Shown piece by piece: positions 57,415 through 64,000 of a stretch of 64,000 nucleotides of DNA. Made by a program: the position numbers and the translations under genes. The stretch spans positions 124,001-188,000 of the forward strand of contig NZ_JACZCQ010000004.1 of assembly GCF_014904705.1 (NCBI RefSeq), given 5' to 3'. A model generated the notes under the pieces. It was not told where the DNA came from. It ran no database searches and saw only the letters and a program-made list of their open reading frames with translations. This stretch comes from Nisaea sediminum. Lineage in GTDB: Bacteria; Pseudomonadota; Alphaproteobacteria; Thalassobaculales; Thalassobaculaceae. The number at the start of each line of letters is the position of its first letter. Position 1 is the stretch's first letter.

Positions 57415-58362
57415 ATGGCCGCGGTCTCAACTGACCGGACTTCGGTCGGCGAGACCGGCAAGATTGCCGGCGGACAGAAAAGTCCGCCGGCGCCCGCCGG
57501 TCTGACCCTGCCGGAGCCGCTGCGAGAGATCCTGCCGAAGATCGGCTGGACGCTCGTATCCGTCGGGATGTTTTCCCTGATCTGGGAGATCCTCTGGGCC
57601 ATCGGCTGGGCCGACCCCAAGCTCCTTCCACCGCCGCATATTTTCCTCGGCGACTTCGCCGACCAGGCGAAGTTCTTCAACACCGCCCAGCGCTGGGCGA
57701 TCGGCGTCTCCGCCTCTGCCGGCCCCAGCCCCTGGCAGGCGGTTCTCATCACCGTCGTCTCCTCCGCCATGCGGGTCTTCGTCGGCATCACTATCGCGGC
57801 ACTGCTCGCCCTATCGCTCGGCGTGGCGATCCGTTACTGGGTTGCGGTCGAACGGTTGACTCTGCCGACCGTCACGCTGCTCTCGCCGGTCTCGCCGATC
57901 GCCTGGCTGCCGGTGGCGATCTTCCTCTTCGGCATCGGCAACGCACCGGCCATCTTCATGGTGGTGATCGCGCTGTTCTTCCACATGACCATCGCCACCA
58001 TCAATCACATCGACGGCGTGAACCGGAACCTGATCAACGTCGCGCGCACAATGGGTGCGACCAAGGCACAGATTTACCGCCGGGTGATCATTCCCGCGAT
58101 CCTGCCGGGCGTCTTCGTCATCCTGCGCCTCAATCTCTTCGGCGCCTGGATGGTGGTGCTGATCGCCGAATCCACCGGCGTCGGCTATGGCCTCGGCCAG
58201 GTCATCATGCTCGCGCGCAACACTTTCAACCCGTCGCTCGTCTTCTTCTGCATCGCGCTGATCGGCTTCCTCGGCTTTGCCACCGACTACGCCATGCGGA
58301 CGGTCCAGAAGCGGGTGCTTTACTGGGTCAACGACCCATCGGGGGTGCTCCGTGGCCTCTAA
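57415..58362 (+). CDS. ABC transporter permease (SsuC/ThiX-like)
   Basis: A 315-residue permease with about six membrane helices after a 40-residue hydrophilic N-terminus. The EAA loop reads INVARTMGATKAQIYRRVIIPAILPGVFVILRLNLFGAW, as in SsuC/TauC/ThiX permeases, and SPIAWLPVAIFLFGIGNAPAIFM is also typical. It starts 3 nt after the binding-protein gene and overlaps the ATPase gene by 11 bp. Confidence 0.92.
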   Translation: MAAVSTDRTSVGETGKIAGGQKSPPAPAGLTLPEPLREILPKIGWTLVSVGMFSLIWEILWAIGWADPKLLPPPHIFLGDFADQAKFFNTAQRWAIGVSASAGPSPWQAVLITVVSSAMRVFVGITIAALLALSLGVAIRYWVAVERLTLPTVTLLSPVSPIAWLPVAIFLFGIGNAPAIFMVVIALFFHMTIATINHIDGVNRNLINVARTMGATKAQIYRRVIIPAILPGVFVILRLNLFGAWMVVLIAESTGVGYGLGQVIMLARNTFNPSLVFFCIALIGFLGFATDYAMRTVQKRVLYWVNDPSGVLRGL

Positions 58363-59173
58363 TCAAAACGAAACCACCGGCCCCGCGGTCTCCTGCCGCG
58401 GTGTCGGAAAGATCTGGGCGGCCGGCACGTCCCGGGCCCATGAGGCGCTGAAGGATATCGATCTCGAGATCGAACCCGGCGAGTTCGTCGTGCTTCTCGG
58501 TCCTTCCGGCTGCGGCAAGAGCACTCTGCTCTACCTGATCGCCGGGCTGGAGGAGAAAACCTCGGGACTGCTGACCTATTTCGGCGACGCGGTCTCCGCT
58601 CCCTCCCCGGACCGCAGCCTGATCTTCCAGGAGACCTCGCTCTTTCCGTGGCTCAGCGTCTGGGAGAATGTCAGCTTCGGCCTGCAGATCCGCGGCGAGA
58701 GCGAGCCGGACAGGCGGGCCGCGGCGAAGCAGGTGCTGCAGAGGGTCGGGCTTGCGGAAGCGGGCTCGAAACGGCCGGACGAGCTTTCCGGCGGCATGCG
58801 CCAGCGCGTCGCCGTCGCCCGGGCGCTCGCGATGCGGCCCCGGGTGCTGCTGATGGACGAGCCCTTCGCGGCCCTCGACGTGCAGACCCGGCAGAAGATG
58901 CAGGATTTCCTGATCGATGTCTGGCGGGACAGCGGCGCCTCGGTGGTCTTCGTCACCCACCATATCGACGAGGCCGTCGCGCTCGCCGACCGGGTCTGTG
59001 TCTTCACCTCGAGGCCCGGCCGCATCAAGGAGACCGTCAAGGTCGACCTGCCCCGTCCCCGCGATCCCTTCTCGCCGGAATGCGAGGAGCTTCGCAAGCA
59101 GCTGACCCAGTTGCTGAAGGACGAGGTCGACCGTGCCTTCGAGGAGCAGGAGAGAATGGCCGAAGCCGTCTGA
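58352..59173 (+). CDS. ABC transporter ATPase (SsuB/TauB-like)
   Basis: A 273-residue ABC ATPase with Walker A LGPSGCGKST, Q-loop LIFQETSLFPWLSVWENV, signature LSGGMRQRVAVARAL, Walker B VLLMDEPFAALD and switch VTHHIDEAVALADRV, all standard for the nitrate/sulfonate/taurine class. GTG 58352 is chosen (GGGGGTG upstream); an earlier in-frame ATG lies deep inside the permease gene. It completes the importer; the amidohydrolase gene follows after 56 bp. Confidence 0.92.
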   Translation: MASNQNETTGPAVSCRGVGKIWAAGTSRAHEALKDIDLEIEPGEFVVLLGPSGCGKSTLLYLIAGLEEKTSGLLTYFGDAVSAPSPDRSLIFQETSLFPWLSVWENVSFGLQIRGESEPDRRAAAKQVLQRVGLAEAGSKRPDELSGGMRQRVAVARALAMRPRVLLMDEPFAALDVQTRQKMQDFLIDVWRDSGASVVFVTHHIDEAVALADRVCVFTSRPGRIKETVKVDLPRPRDPFSPECEELRKQLTQLLKDEVDRAFEEQERMAEAV

Positions 59174-59229
59174 CGCGCCACGCCCGCTTCCTGCCTGACA
59201 ATCGAATTCATTTTTAACGGAGGGACGTC

Positions 59230-60768
59230 ATGTCCAGTTCCCTGATCCGCAGCCGCGCCATGATCACGCGCGCCATCGACCGCCACACCATCGAGGAGAT
59301 CGCCGACGGCGCCGTGCTTCAGGAAGACGGTGTGATCACCAAGATCGGCACCTATGCCGACCTGTCCCGCCAGCATCCGGACGTGCCCGTCGTCGGCACC
59401 GGCCGGGAGGTGATGCTGCCGGGCTTCGTCAACGGCCATCACCATGTCGGCCTGACGCCGGTGCAGCTCGGCTCGCCGGACATGCCGCTGGAGCTCTGGT
59501 TCATCACGCGGATGATCTGCCGCAACGTGAACGTCTATCTCGACACGCTCTATTCGGCCTTCGAGATGATCGCCTCCGGCATCACCACCGTGCAGCACAT
59601 CCACGGCTGGATGCCGGGCAAGCTGAACCAGGTGGAAGGCTATTCCGAGCAGGTGCTCAAGGCCTATGACGATATCGGCATGCGGGTCTCCTACTGCTTC
59701 GCCGTGCGCGACCAGAACCGGCTCGTCTATCAGGCGGACGAGGAGTTCGTCGCCTCCCTGCCGAAGGCGCTGCAGGACCCGATGAAGCGCTGGTTCGACC
59801 GCTTCCAGATGAGCCTCGACGATTCCATGGCGATGTTCGAGAGCCTCTACGGCAAGCACCACAACAAGTCGCGCACCAAGATCCAGCTCGCCCCGGCGAA
59901 CCTGCACTGGTGTTCGGACAAGGCGCTGACCGCGCTCTCGGATACCTCGAAGAAATACGATGCCCCACTCCACATGCATCTGGTGGAAACCGCCTTCCAG
60001 AAGGAATACGCCCGCCGCCGCGGCGACTGCACGGCGCTCGAATATCTCGACCGGTTCGACCTGCTGAGCCCGCGCCTCACCCTCGGGCACGGCGTCTGGC
60101 TGAACGAGAGCGACATCGACAAGATCGCCGAGACCGGCGTCTGCGTCTGCCACAACTGCTCGTCCAACTTCCGCCTCCGCTCCGGCCTCGCCGCGCTCAA
60201 CGTGTTCGAGATCAAGGGCGTCAATACGGCGATCGGGCTCGACGAAGCCGGGATCAACGACGACCGCGACATGCTGCAGGAAATGCGCATGGTGCTCCGC
60301 GCCCATCGGGTTCCGGGCATGGACGACGTGGTTCCGACCTCTCCGCAGGTGCTCCGCATGGCGACCATCGGCGGCGCGAAGACCACGCCCTACGGCGAGA
60401 GCATCGGAACGCTGGAGGTCGGCAAGAAGGCGGACCTGTCGCTGATCGACTGGACCCAGGTCTCCTATCCTTATCTCGACGAGGAGATGCCGCTGCTCGA
60501 CGCGGTTGTACAGCGCGCCAAGACTGAGGGCGTGCGCATGGTGATGTGCGACGGCGAGATCATCTATCGCGACGGAATCTTCACCAAGGTCGACAAGGAG
60601 GGCGCGCTGAAGGCGCTGCATGACGATTTGCAGTCAGCCCTCTCGAACGACGAGGTCGAGCGCCGCGAGCTCTCCAAGGCGCTGCTGCCGCATGTGAAGG
60701 AGTTCTACGCGAACTACTACGACCCCGAGAAACACGAGCCGTTCTATCGGCCGAGCTCCCGGGTCTAA
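59230..60768 (+). CDS. amidohydrolase-superfamily deaminase/hydrolase (TRZ/ATZ type)
   Basis: A 512-residue metal-dependent TIM-barrel hydrolase. The first metal motif is PGFVNGHHHVG (H70, H72), later LHMHLVETAFQKEY and LGHGVWLNESDI supply His, and IGLDEAGINDDRDM gives the catalytic Asp, with TPYGESIGTLEVGKKADLSLID at the end. This is the pattern of chlorohydrolase/guanine- or cytosine-deaminase-like (TRZ/ATZ) enzymes, which deaminate or dechlorinate N-heterocycles. GGAGGGACGTC precedes the ATG. It is longer than most (about 450) by a helical C-terminal tail. It probably processes the compound brought in by the adjacent importer. Confidence 0.87.
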   Translation: MSSSLIRSRAMITRAIDRHTIEEIADGAVLQEDGVITKIGTYADLSRQHPDVPVVGTGREVMLPGFVNGHHHVGLTPVQLGSPDMPLELWFITRMICRNVNVYLDTLYSAFEMIASGITTVQHIHGWMPGKLNQVEGYSEQVLKAYDDIGMRVSYCFAVRDQNRLVYQADEEFVASLPKALQDPMKRWFDRFQMSLDDSMAMFESLYGKHHNKSRTKIQLAPANLHWCSDKALTALSDTSKKYDAPLHMHLVETAFQKEYARRRGDCTALEYLDRFDLLSPRLTLGHGVWLNESDIDKIAETGVCVCHNCSSNFRLRSGLAALNVFEIKGVNTAIGLDEAGINDDRDMLQEMRMVLRAHRVPGMDDVVPTSPQVLRMATIGGAKTTPYGESIGTLEVGKKADLSLIDWTQVSYPYLDEEMPLLDAVVQRAKTEGVRMVMCDGEIIYRDGIFTKVDKEGALKALHDDLQSALSNDEVERRELSKALLPHVKEFYANYYDPEKHEPFYRPSSRV

Positions 60769-60770
60769 GA

Positions 60771-60816
60771 GGATCGCGGGGTCACCCCAATTCGAAGGAG
60801 GTGACCCCGAAGATCC
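60771..60816. terminator. bidirectional hairpin between amidohydrolase and acetyltransferase genes
   Basis: A perfect 9-bp inverted repeat GGGGTCACC/GGTGACCCC (60778-60786, 60800-60808) is enclosed by GGATC/GATCC (60771-60775, 60812-60816). It sits between convergent genes and includes the acetyltransferase stop codon in its stem. No T-run is present on either side. Confidence 0.55.
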
Positions 60817-61627
60817 GGGAGAGGTCTATGTCGGGCGCCGTGCCCCTGTACATGCGCGCGGTCTCGAAGACGGGGCTCAGCCCCAGCTGCCCGGCAAGCC
60901 GGACCGCCGCCGCATTGGGTTCCGGGACGTCGAGAAAGATCTCGTTCGTCTCGACCGCGCCGATGGTGGCGGCGGCGAGCGCGCCGGCCACGTCCGCATC
61001 GAGCGCGAAAAGCGGGCCGATCTTCGCCCCGGTGACACAGGGCCGGACCGTCGCATATCCGGCGAATACCCCATCCCTGTAGGCTGCGAAGGCCGCATGT
61101 CCGCGAGTACCCAGCCACGCATCCAGAAAAGCCTCGCGAGCGACCGGAAACACCGTCCGGTCGAACGCCTTCAGCGCATCGTCCGGAGTTTTCAGCGCAC
61201 GGATCTCAAGCCCCGGAAGGGCTGCCGGCAGAATCGGCGTTCCGCCGTATCGAATGTTGCGATAGGCCAGCTCGAAGCCGGAGCGCCTGTAGTTCTCCTG
61301 CTCCGCCACCACGCCGTCGAGGCCGACCGCACGATCGCCCGCATGCGCCATGCCTTCCTGCCAGAGCCGGTAGCCGTAGCCTTTGCCGCGATATTCCGGT
61401 TGCACGATGTAGAAGCCGAGAAAGGAGAAAGCCTCGTCGTAGTTCACCACCGAGATCGAGGCGATCATCCGGCCGTCGAGAAAGCCGCCGATGAAGCCCG
61501 CCGGATCGACGCTGGCAAAACACTGCGCGTCCCGTTCCCCCGGGTTCCATCCCTCGGCCGCCGCCCAAGCCACCGCGTCGTCGATATCCGCGGCGCTCAT
61601 CGGTCTGATCACATAATTGTCGGTCAT
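60782..61627 (-). CDS. GNAT-family N-acetyltransferase (two-domain)
   Basis: A 281-residue protein. The N-terminal half is a GNAT domain (YVIRPMSAADIDDAVAWAAAEGW, ISVVNYDEAFSFLGFYIVQPEYRGKGYGYRLW, the last holding the acetyl-CoA loop). The C-terminal half matches the second GNAT-like domain found in this subfamily (AFLDAWLGTRGHAAFAAYRDGVFAGYATVRPC, then NAAAVRLAGQLGLSPVFETARMYRG). It overlaps the racemase gene by one base (TGATG). Substrate unknown; an amine or amino acid is likely from context. Confidence 0.85.
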   Translation of the reverse strand: MTDNYVIRPMSAADIDDAVAWAAAEGWNPGERDAQCFASVDPAGFIGGFLDGRMIASISVVNYDEAFSFLGFYIVQPEYRGKGYGYRLWQEGMAHAGDRAVGLDGVVAEQENYRRSGFELAYRNIRYGGTPILPAALPGLEIRALKTPDDALKAFDRTVFPVAREAFLDAWLGTRGHAAFAAYRDGVFAGYATVRPCVTGAKIGPLFALDADVAGALAAATIGAVETNEIFLDVPEPNAAAVRLAGQLGLSPVFETARMYRGTAPDIDLSRIFGVTSFELG

Positions 61628-62370
61628 CAGGCCTTGGCCTCCGGCGCCGCGAAGGCGAACGCGCCGGAATATTTCTTCGCCCGCGGCGCCTCGTAGGCGC
61701 GCCGCTTGCAGGTCTTGAGCCCCAGCCCGACCATGGCCTCGGCGAATTTCACCGCGGCCGCGACACCGTCGATCACCGGCACACCTGTTTCCTTCGTCAG
61801 CGCATCGGCGAGATCGGTCATGCCCGCGCAGCCGAGGAGCACCGCCTCGGCATGATCATGCTCGATCGCCGCCAGCACCTCCTCGCGGACCTTTGCCGCC
61901 GCGCCGCCGCCCTCTTCCTCGAGCGCGAGCACGGGGATCTCGGCCGAGCGCACCTTCCGGCACTGCCGCTCGAAACCGTACTTGAAAGCGAGCGCCTCGA
62001 TGATCGGCACCGCCCGCGGCAGGGTCGTCACGACGGAAAAGCCGTGCCCGACCATCGATGCCGCCGCCATCGCCGCTTCGCAGATGCCGATGACCGGAAT
62101 ATCCAGGAGCTCCCGGCAGGCCTCGAGGCCCGGATCGTCGAAACAGGCAATGACGAGCGCGTCGGCACCTTCCGCCGCCCCCTTCTTCGCCTCGCAGAGC
62201 AGCCCCGGCACGCAATAGGCTTCGTCGTAATGCCCCTCGATGCTGACCGGTCCGTCGGCAGGATTGCGCGCGACGATCTCGGTACCTGGCGCCGCGATGG
62301 CGACGGCCGTCTCGCGGATCTTATCCGTCATCGAGGCTGTGGTGTTCGGATTGATAACCAGAATCTTCAT
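61627..62370 (-). CDS. hydantoin/Asp-Glu racemase-family protein with both catalytic Cys
   Basis: A 247-residue racemase-family protein beginning KILVINPNTTASMTDKIRE. Both catalytic cysteines are present: C76 in LVIACFDDPGL and C181 in VLLGCAGMTDLADA, the spacing seen in hydantoin racemases (HyuE) and allantoin racemase. These interconvert D- and L-forms by a two-base mechanism. It lies 8 nt after the permease gene and before the acetyltransferase in a minus-strand operon with a Pot-type importer. The Lys/Ala-rich C-terminal 20 residues are an extension. Confidence 0.87.
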   Translation of the reverse strand: MKILVINPNTTASMTDKIRETAVAIAAPGTEIVARNPADGPVSIEGHYDEAYCVPGLLCEAKKGAAEGADALVIACFDDPGLEACRELLDIPVIGICEAAMAAASMVGHGFSVVTTLPRAVPIIEALAFKYGFERQCRKVRSAEIPVLALEEEGGGAAAKVREEVLAAIEHDHAEAVLLGCAGMTDLADALTKETGVPVIDGVAAAVKFAEAMVGLGLKTCKRRAYEAPRAKKYSGAFAFAAPEAKA

Positions 62371-62378
62371 GAAGTCCC

Positions 62379-63218
62379 TCAGACCATTCCCTTGTCCGCG
62401 TCCGAACCGTGGCGCCTCTGGCGCCAGCGGAAGAGCAGGACGGCCGACAGGCTAACACCGATCACGACGAGGGACAGCGCCGTCGTGTAGGCGCCGAGCG
62501 CATAGATCACCGGTGTGGTCACGTTGGTCTGCATCGCATGCAGTTCCATCGGCAGCGTGTTGAGTGCGCCGACCGACTGCGATGTGCGGGCAATCTCGTC
62601 ATAGGAGAGCGTGAAGCCGAAAAGCGCGACGCCGATCAGGCTCGGCGCGACGATCGGCAGCACGACATGGCGGATTGTCTGCCAGCCGCTGGCCCCGAGG
62701 TCGCGCGCCGCTTCCTCGTAGGCCGGATCGAAGCGGTTGAAAACCGCAAACATGATCAGGAGGCCGAAAGGCAGGGTCCAGGTGAGATGCGCGCCGAAGG
62801 CCGAGCTCCACCAGGAGCGCTCGATCCCGAGCAGTTCGAACATCGAGCCGATCCCGAGGCTGACGACGATGGAGGGCATGATCAGACTGGCGATCACGAC
62901 GTAGAACAGCACGGTGCTGCCCCGGAAGCGCTTGCGGTAGGCCAGCCCCGAGAGGAAGGAGATCACCACGGTCGCCAGCATCACCATCATTCCGAGCTTG
63001 ATCGAGCGGTCGAAGGAGCCCCAGATGTCGCCGATCGATTGCGGACGGAAGATATCCGCGAACCAGTGCAGCGAGACCCCGTTCATCGGGAAGGTCAGCC
63101 CACCGTCCGGGCCCTGGAAGGCGAGCAGGATGACCGCGAACATCGGCCCATAGAGGAAGAAGACGAAGGCGCCGAAGATTGTCGCCAGGACGTAGAAGCT
63201 GCGGGTGCGGGCGCCCAT
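62379..63218 (-). CDS. ABC transporter permease (PotC-like)
   Basis: A 279-residue permease with about six membrane helices and the EAA motif EEAARDLGASGWQTIRHVVLPIVAPSLIG, as in PotC/YdcV spermidine/putrescine-type permeases. A typical N-terminal stretch (LLAFQGPDGGLTFPMNGVSLHWF) is present. It starts 1 nt after the PotB-like gene. The importer's ATPase and binding protein must lie beyond the right edge. Confidence 0.9.
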   Translation of the reverse strand: MGARTRSFYVLATIFGAFVFFLYGPMFAVILLAFQGPDGGLTFPMNGVSLHWFADIFRPQSIGDIWGSFDRSIKLGMMVMLATVVISFLSGLAYRKRFRGSTVLFYVVIASLIMPSIVVSLGIGSMFELLGIERSWWSSAFGAHLTWTLPFGLLIMFAVFNRFDPAYEEAARDLGASGWQTIRHVVLPIVAPSLIGVALFGFTLSYDEIARTSQSVGALNTLPMELHAMQTNVTTPVIYALGAYTTALSLVVIGVSLSAVLLFRWRQRRHGSDADKGMV

Positions 63219-63219
63219 C

Positions 63220-64000
63220 TCAGAGCTCCTTGCGCACGTCTGCGAAGCGCATCAGAGCCATGATCAGCAGGATCACGACGCCGAGCAGCACCATCGAGTT
63301 GGCCGCCGCGGGCGGGAACTGGAGATAGGAGAGTTCGGCCGCGATCGCCTTGCCGACCGAGGCCACCTGGCCGCCTCCGAGCACGTTCACGGTGACGAAA
63401 TCGCCCATCACCATCGCGACGACGAAGATCGAGCCGATGGCGATACCCGGTTTGCAGAGCGGCACGATGACATTCCAGACCGTCTGCCAGCCGTTCGCGC
63501 CCGCATCGGTCGCGGCTTCCAGCAGGCTCCCGTCTATCCGCATCATCGAGTTGAAGATCGGCACGATCATGAAGAGCGTGTAGAGATGCACATAGCCGAT
63601 CACCACGGCGAATTCGCTGTAGAGCAGCCATTCCACCGGCATGTCGGTGATTCCCAGCGCCAGCAGCGCCTTGTTCACCAGGCCGTTCCGCCCGAGCAGC
63701 GGGATCCAGGCGATCATGCGGATCACGATCGAGGTCCAGAACGGGATCGTGCAGAGCAGGAAAAGCACGATCTGCATGGTGATCGTGCGGATATGGAAGG
63801 CGAGGAAATAGGCGATGGTGAAGCCGAGCACGAGCGTGATCGCCCAGACCATGAGACAGAAGCGGAAGGTGATCAGATAGGTCTGGTAGGTCACCGAAGA
63901 CGAGAAGACGTCCTCGTAATTGAACAGCACGAAGTCGGGAATGAGGATCTGATAGGTCTGGTAGTCGAAGAAGCTGACCACCACGACGAGCGCGATGGGC
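63220..64000 (-). CDS. ABC transporter permease (PotB-like), truncated by window edge
   Basis: Only the C-terminal part, about 260 residues, is visible and the frame stays open to the right edge. It has several membrane helices, the segment TIPFWTSIVIRMIAWIPLLGRNGLVN and the EAA motif EAATDAGANGWQTVWNVIVPLCKPG, typical of PotB/YdcU. It pairs with the PotC-like gene. The apparent GTG start at 63984 is probably internal. Confidence 0.88.
   Translation of the reverse strand, partial: PIALVVVVSFFDYQTYQILIPDFVLFNYEDVFSSSVTYQTYLITFRFCLMVWAITLVLGFTIAYFLAFHIRTITMQIVLFLLCTIPFWTSIVIRMIAWIPLLGRNGLVNKALLALGITDMPVEWLLYSEFAVVIGYVHLYTLFMIVPIFNSMMRIDGSLLEAATDAGANGWQTVWNVIVPLCKPGIAIGSIFVVAMVMGDFVTVNVLGGGQVASVGKAIAAELSYLQFPPAAANSMVLLGVVILLIMALMRFADVRKEL

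Noticed and set aside
1-64000. CRISPR arrays, tRNA/rRNA genes, IS elements or prophage
   Set aside because: No regularly spaced repeats, cloverleaf-like sequences, transposase or phage structural genes were recognised on reading through the window.

Overview
This window is GC-rich, densely packed bacterial chromosome. Long ATGA-coupled operons, TRAP and Liv-type transporters, paired hydantoinase subunits, a RimK/C39 pair and a hmu-type heme locus with Fur-like boxes together suggest an alphaproteobacterium, probably a marine Rhodospirillales-like heterotroph. The taxonomy is inference. No rRNA, tRNA, CRISPR array or intact mobile element was seen. Both ends are cut inside genes: a MarR regulator on the left and an ABC permease on the right.

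Left part (0-17 kb): after a partial MarR regulator, a stand-alone ketoacyl synthase and a convergent MFS transporter comes a 14-kb minus-strand operon of thirteen genes (16910 to 2952). Its order is GntR regulator, Liv-type ABC importer (livK-H-M-G-F), aconitase-type hydratase large and small subunits, isocitrate-lyase/PEP-mutase-type lyase, hydantoinase/oxoprolinase subunits B and A, isochorismatase-type hydrolase, FAD dehydrogenase. Almost all junctions are 1-8 nt overlaps. An 8-bp inverted repeat precedes gntR, and a strong hairpin separates livK from the permease genes. The set reads as one catabolic route: import, amide ring opening, deamidation, desaturation, hydration and C-C cleavage. 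The substrate is unknown.

17-26.5 kb: an IclR regulator is divergent from a nitrilase plus PLP-dehydratase pair. A sedolisin peptidase and a GT92 glycosyltransferase follow, then two tandem M24-fold proteins (a clear creatinase and a relative lacking metal ligands) and a minus-strand methyltransferase in AT-richer DNA. A decayed copy of the second M24 gene's 3' end lies on the far side of the methyltransferase, marking an old insertion or duplication.

26.5-37 kb: an MFS transporter, a LysE-type exporter, a GNAT-C39 fusion coupled to a RimK-type ATP-grasp ligase, a chemoreceptor, a TPR/O-GlcNAc-transferase-like protein, and a second LysE exporter behind a probable transcription attenuator.

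37-47 kb: an iron/heme region, all on the minus strand. One operon is hmuP, TonB-dependent receptor, hmuS, hmuT, hmuU, hmuV and an IsdG-type heme monooxygenase. A second is an unknown periplasmic protein, exbB, exbD, a second exbD whose membrane Asp is Asn, and tonB. Each operon has a Fur-like box sharing the 11-mer TCATTCTCATT.

47-53 kb: 3-hydroxybenzoate 6-hydroxylase and gentisate dioxygenase, divergent from a MarR regulator across a palindromic operator, and a TRAP transporter that may import the aromatic acid.

53-64 kb: a ureide/hydantoin-like region. A minus-strand operon holds D-carbamoylase, a racemase-fold protein lacking both catalytic cysteines, and a PuuE-type deacetylase. A 615-bp spacer with repeats and a structured leader separates it from a plus-strand NMT1/Ssu-type ABC importer with an amidohydrolase. 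A third set (Pot-type permeases, a racemase with both cysteines, an acetyltransferase) runs off the right edge.
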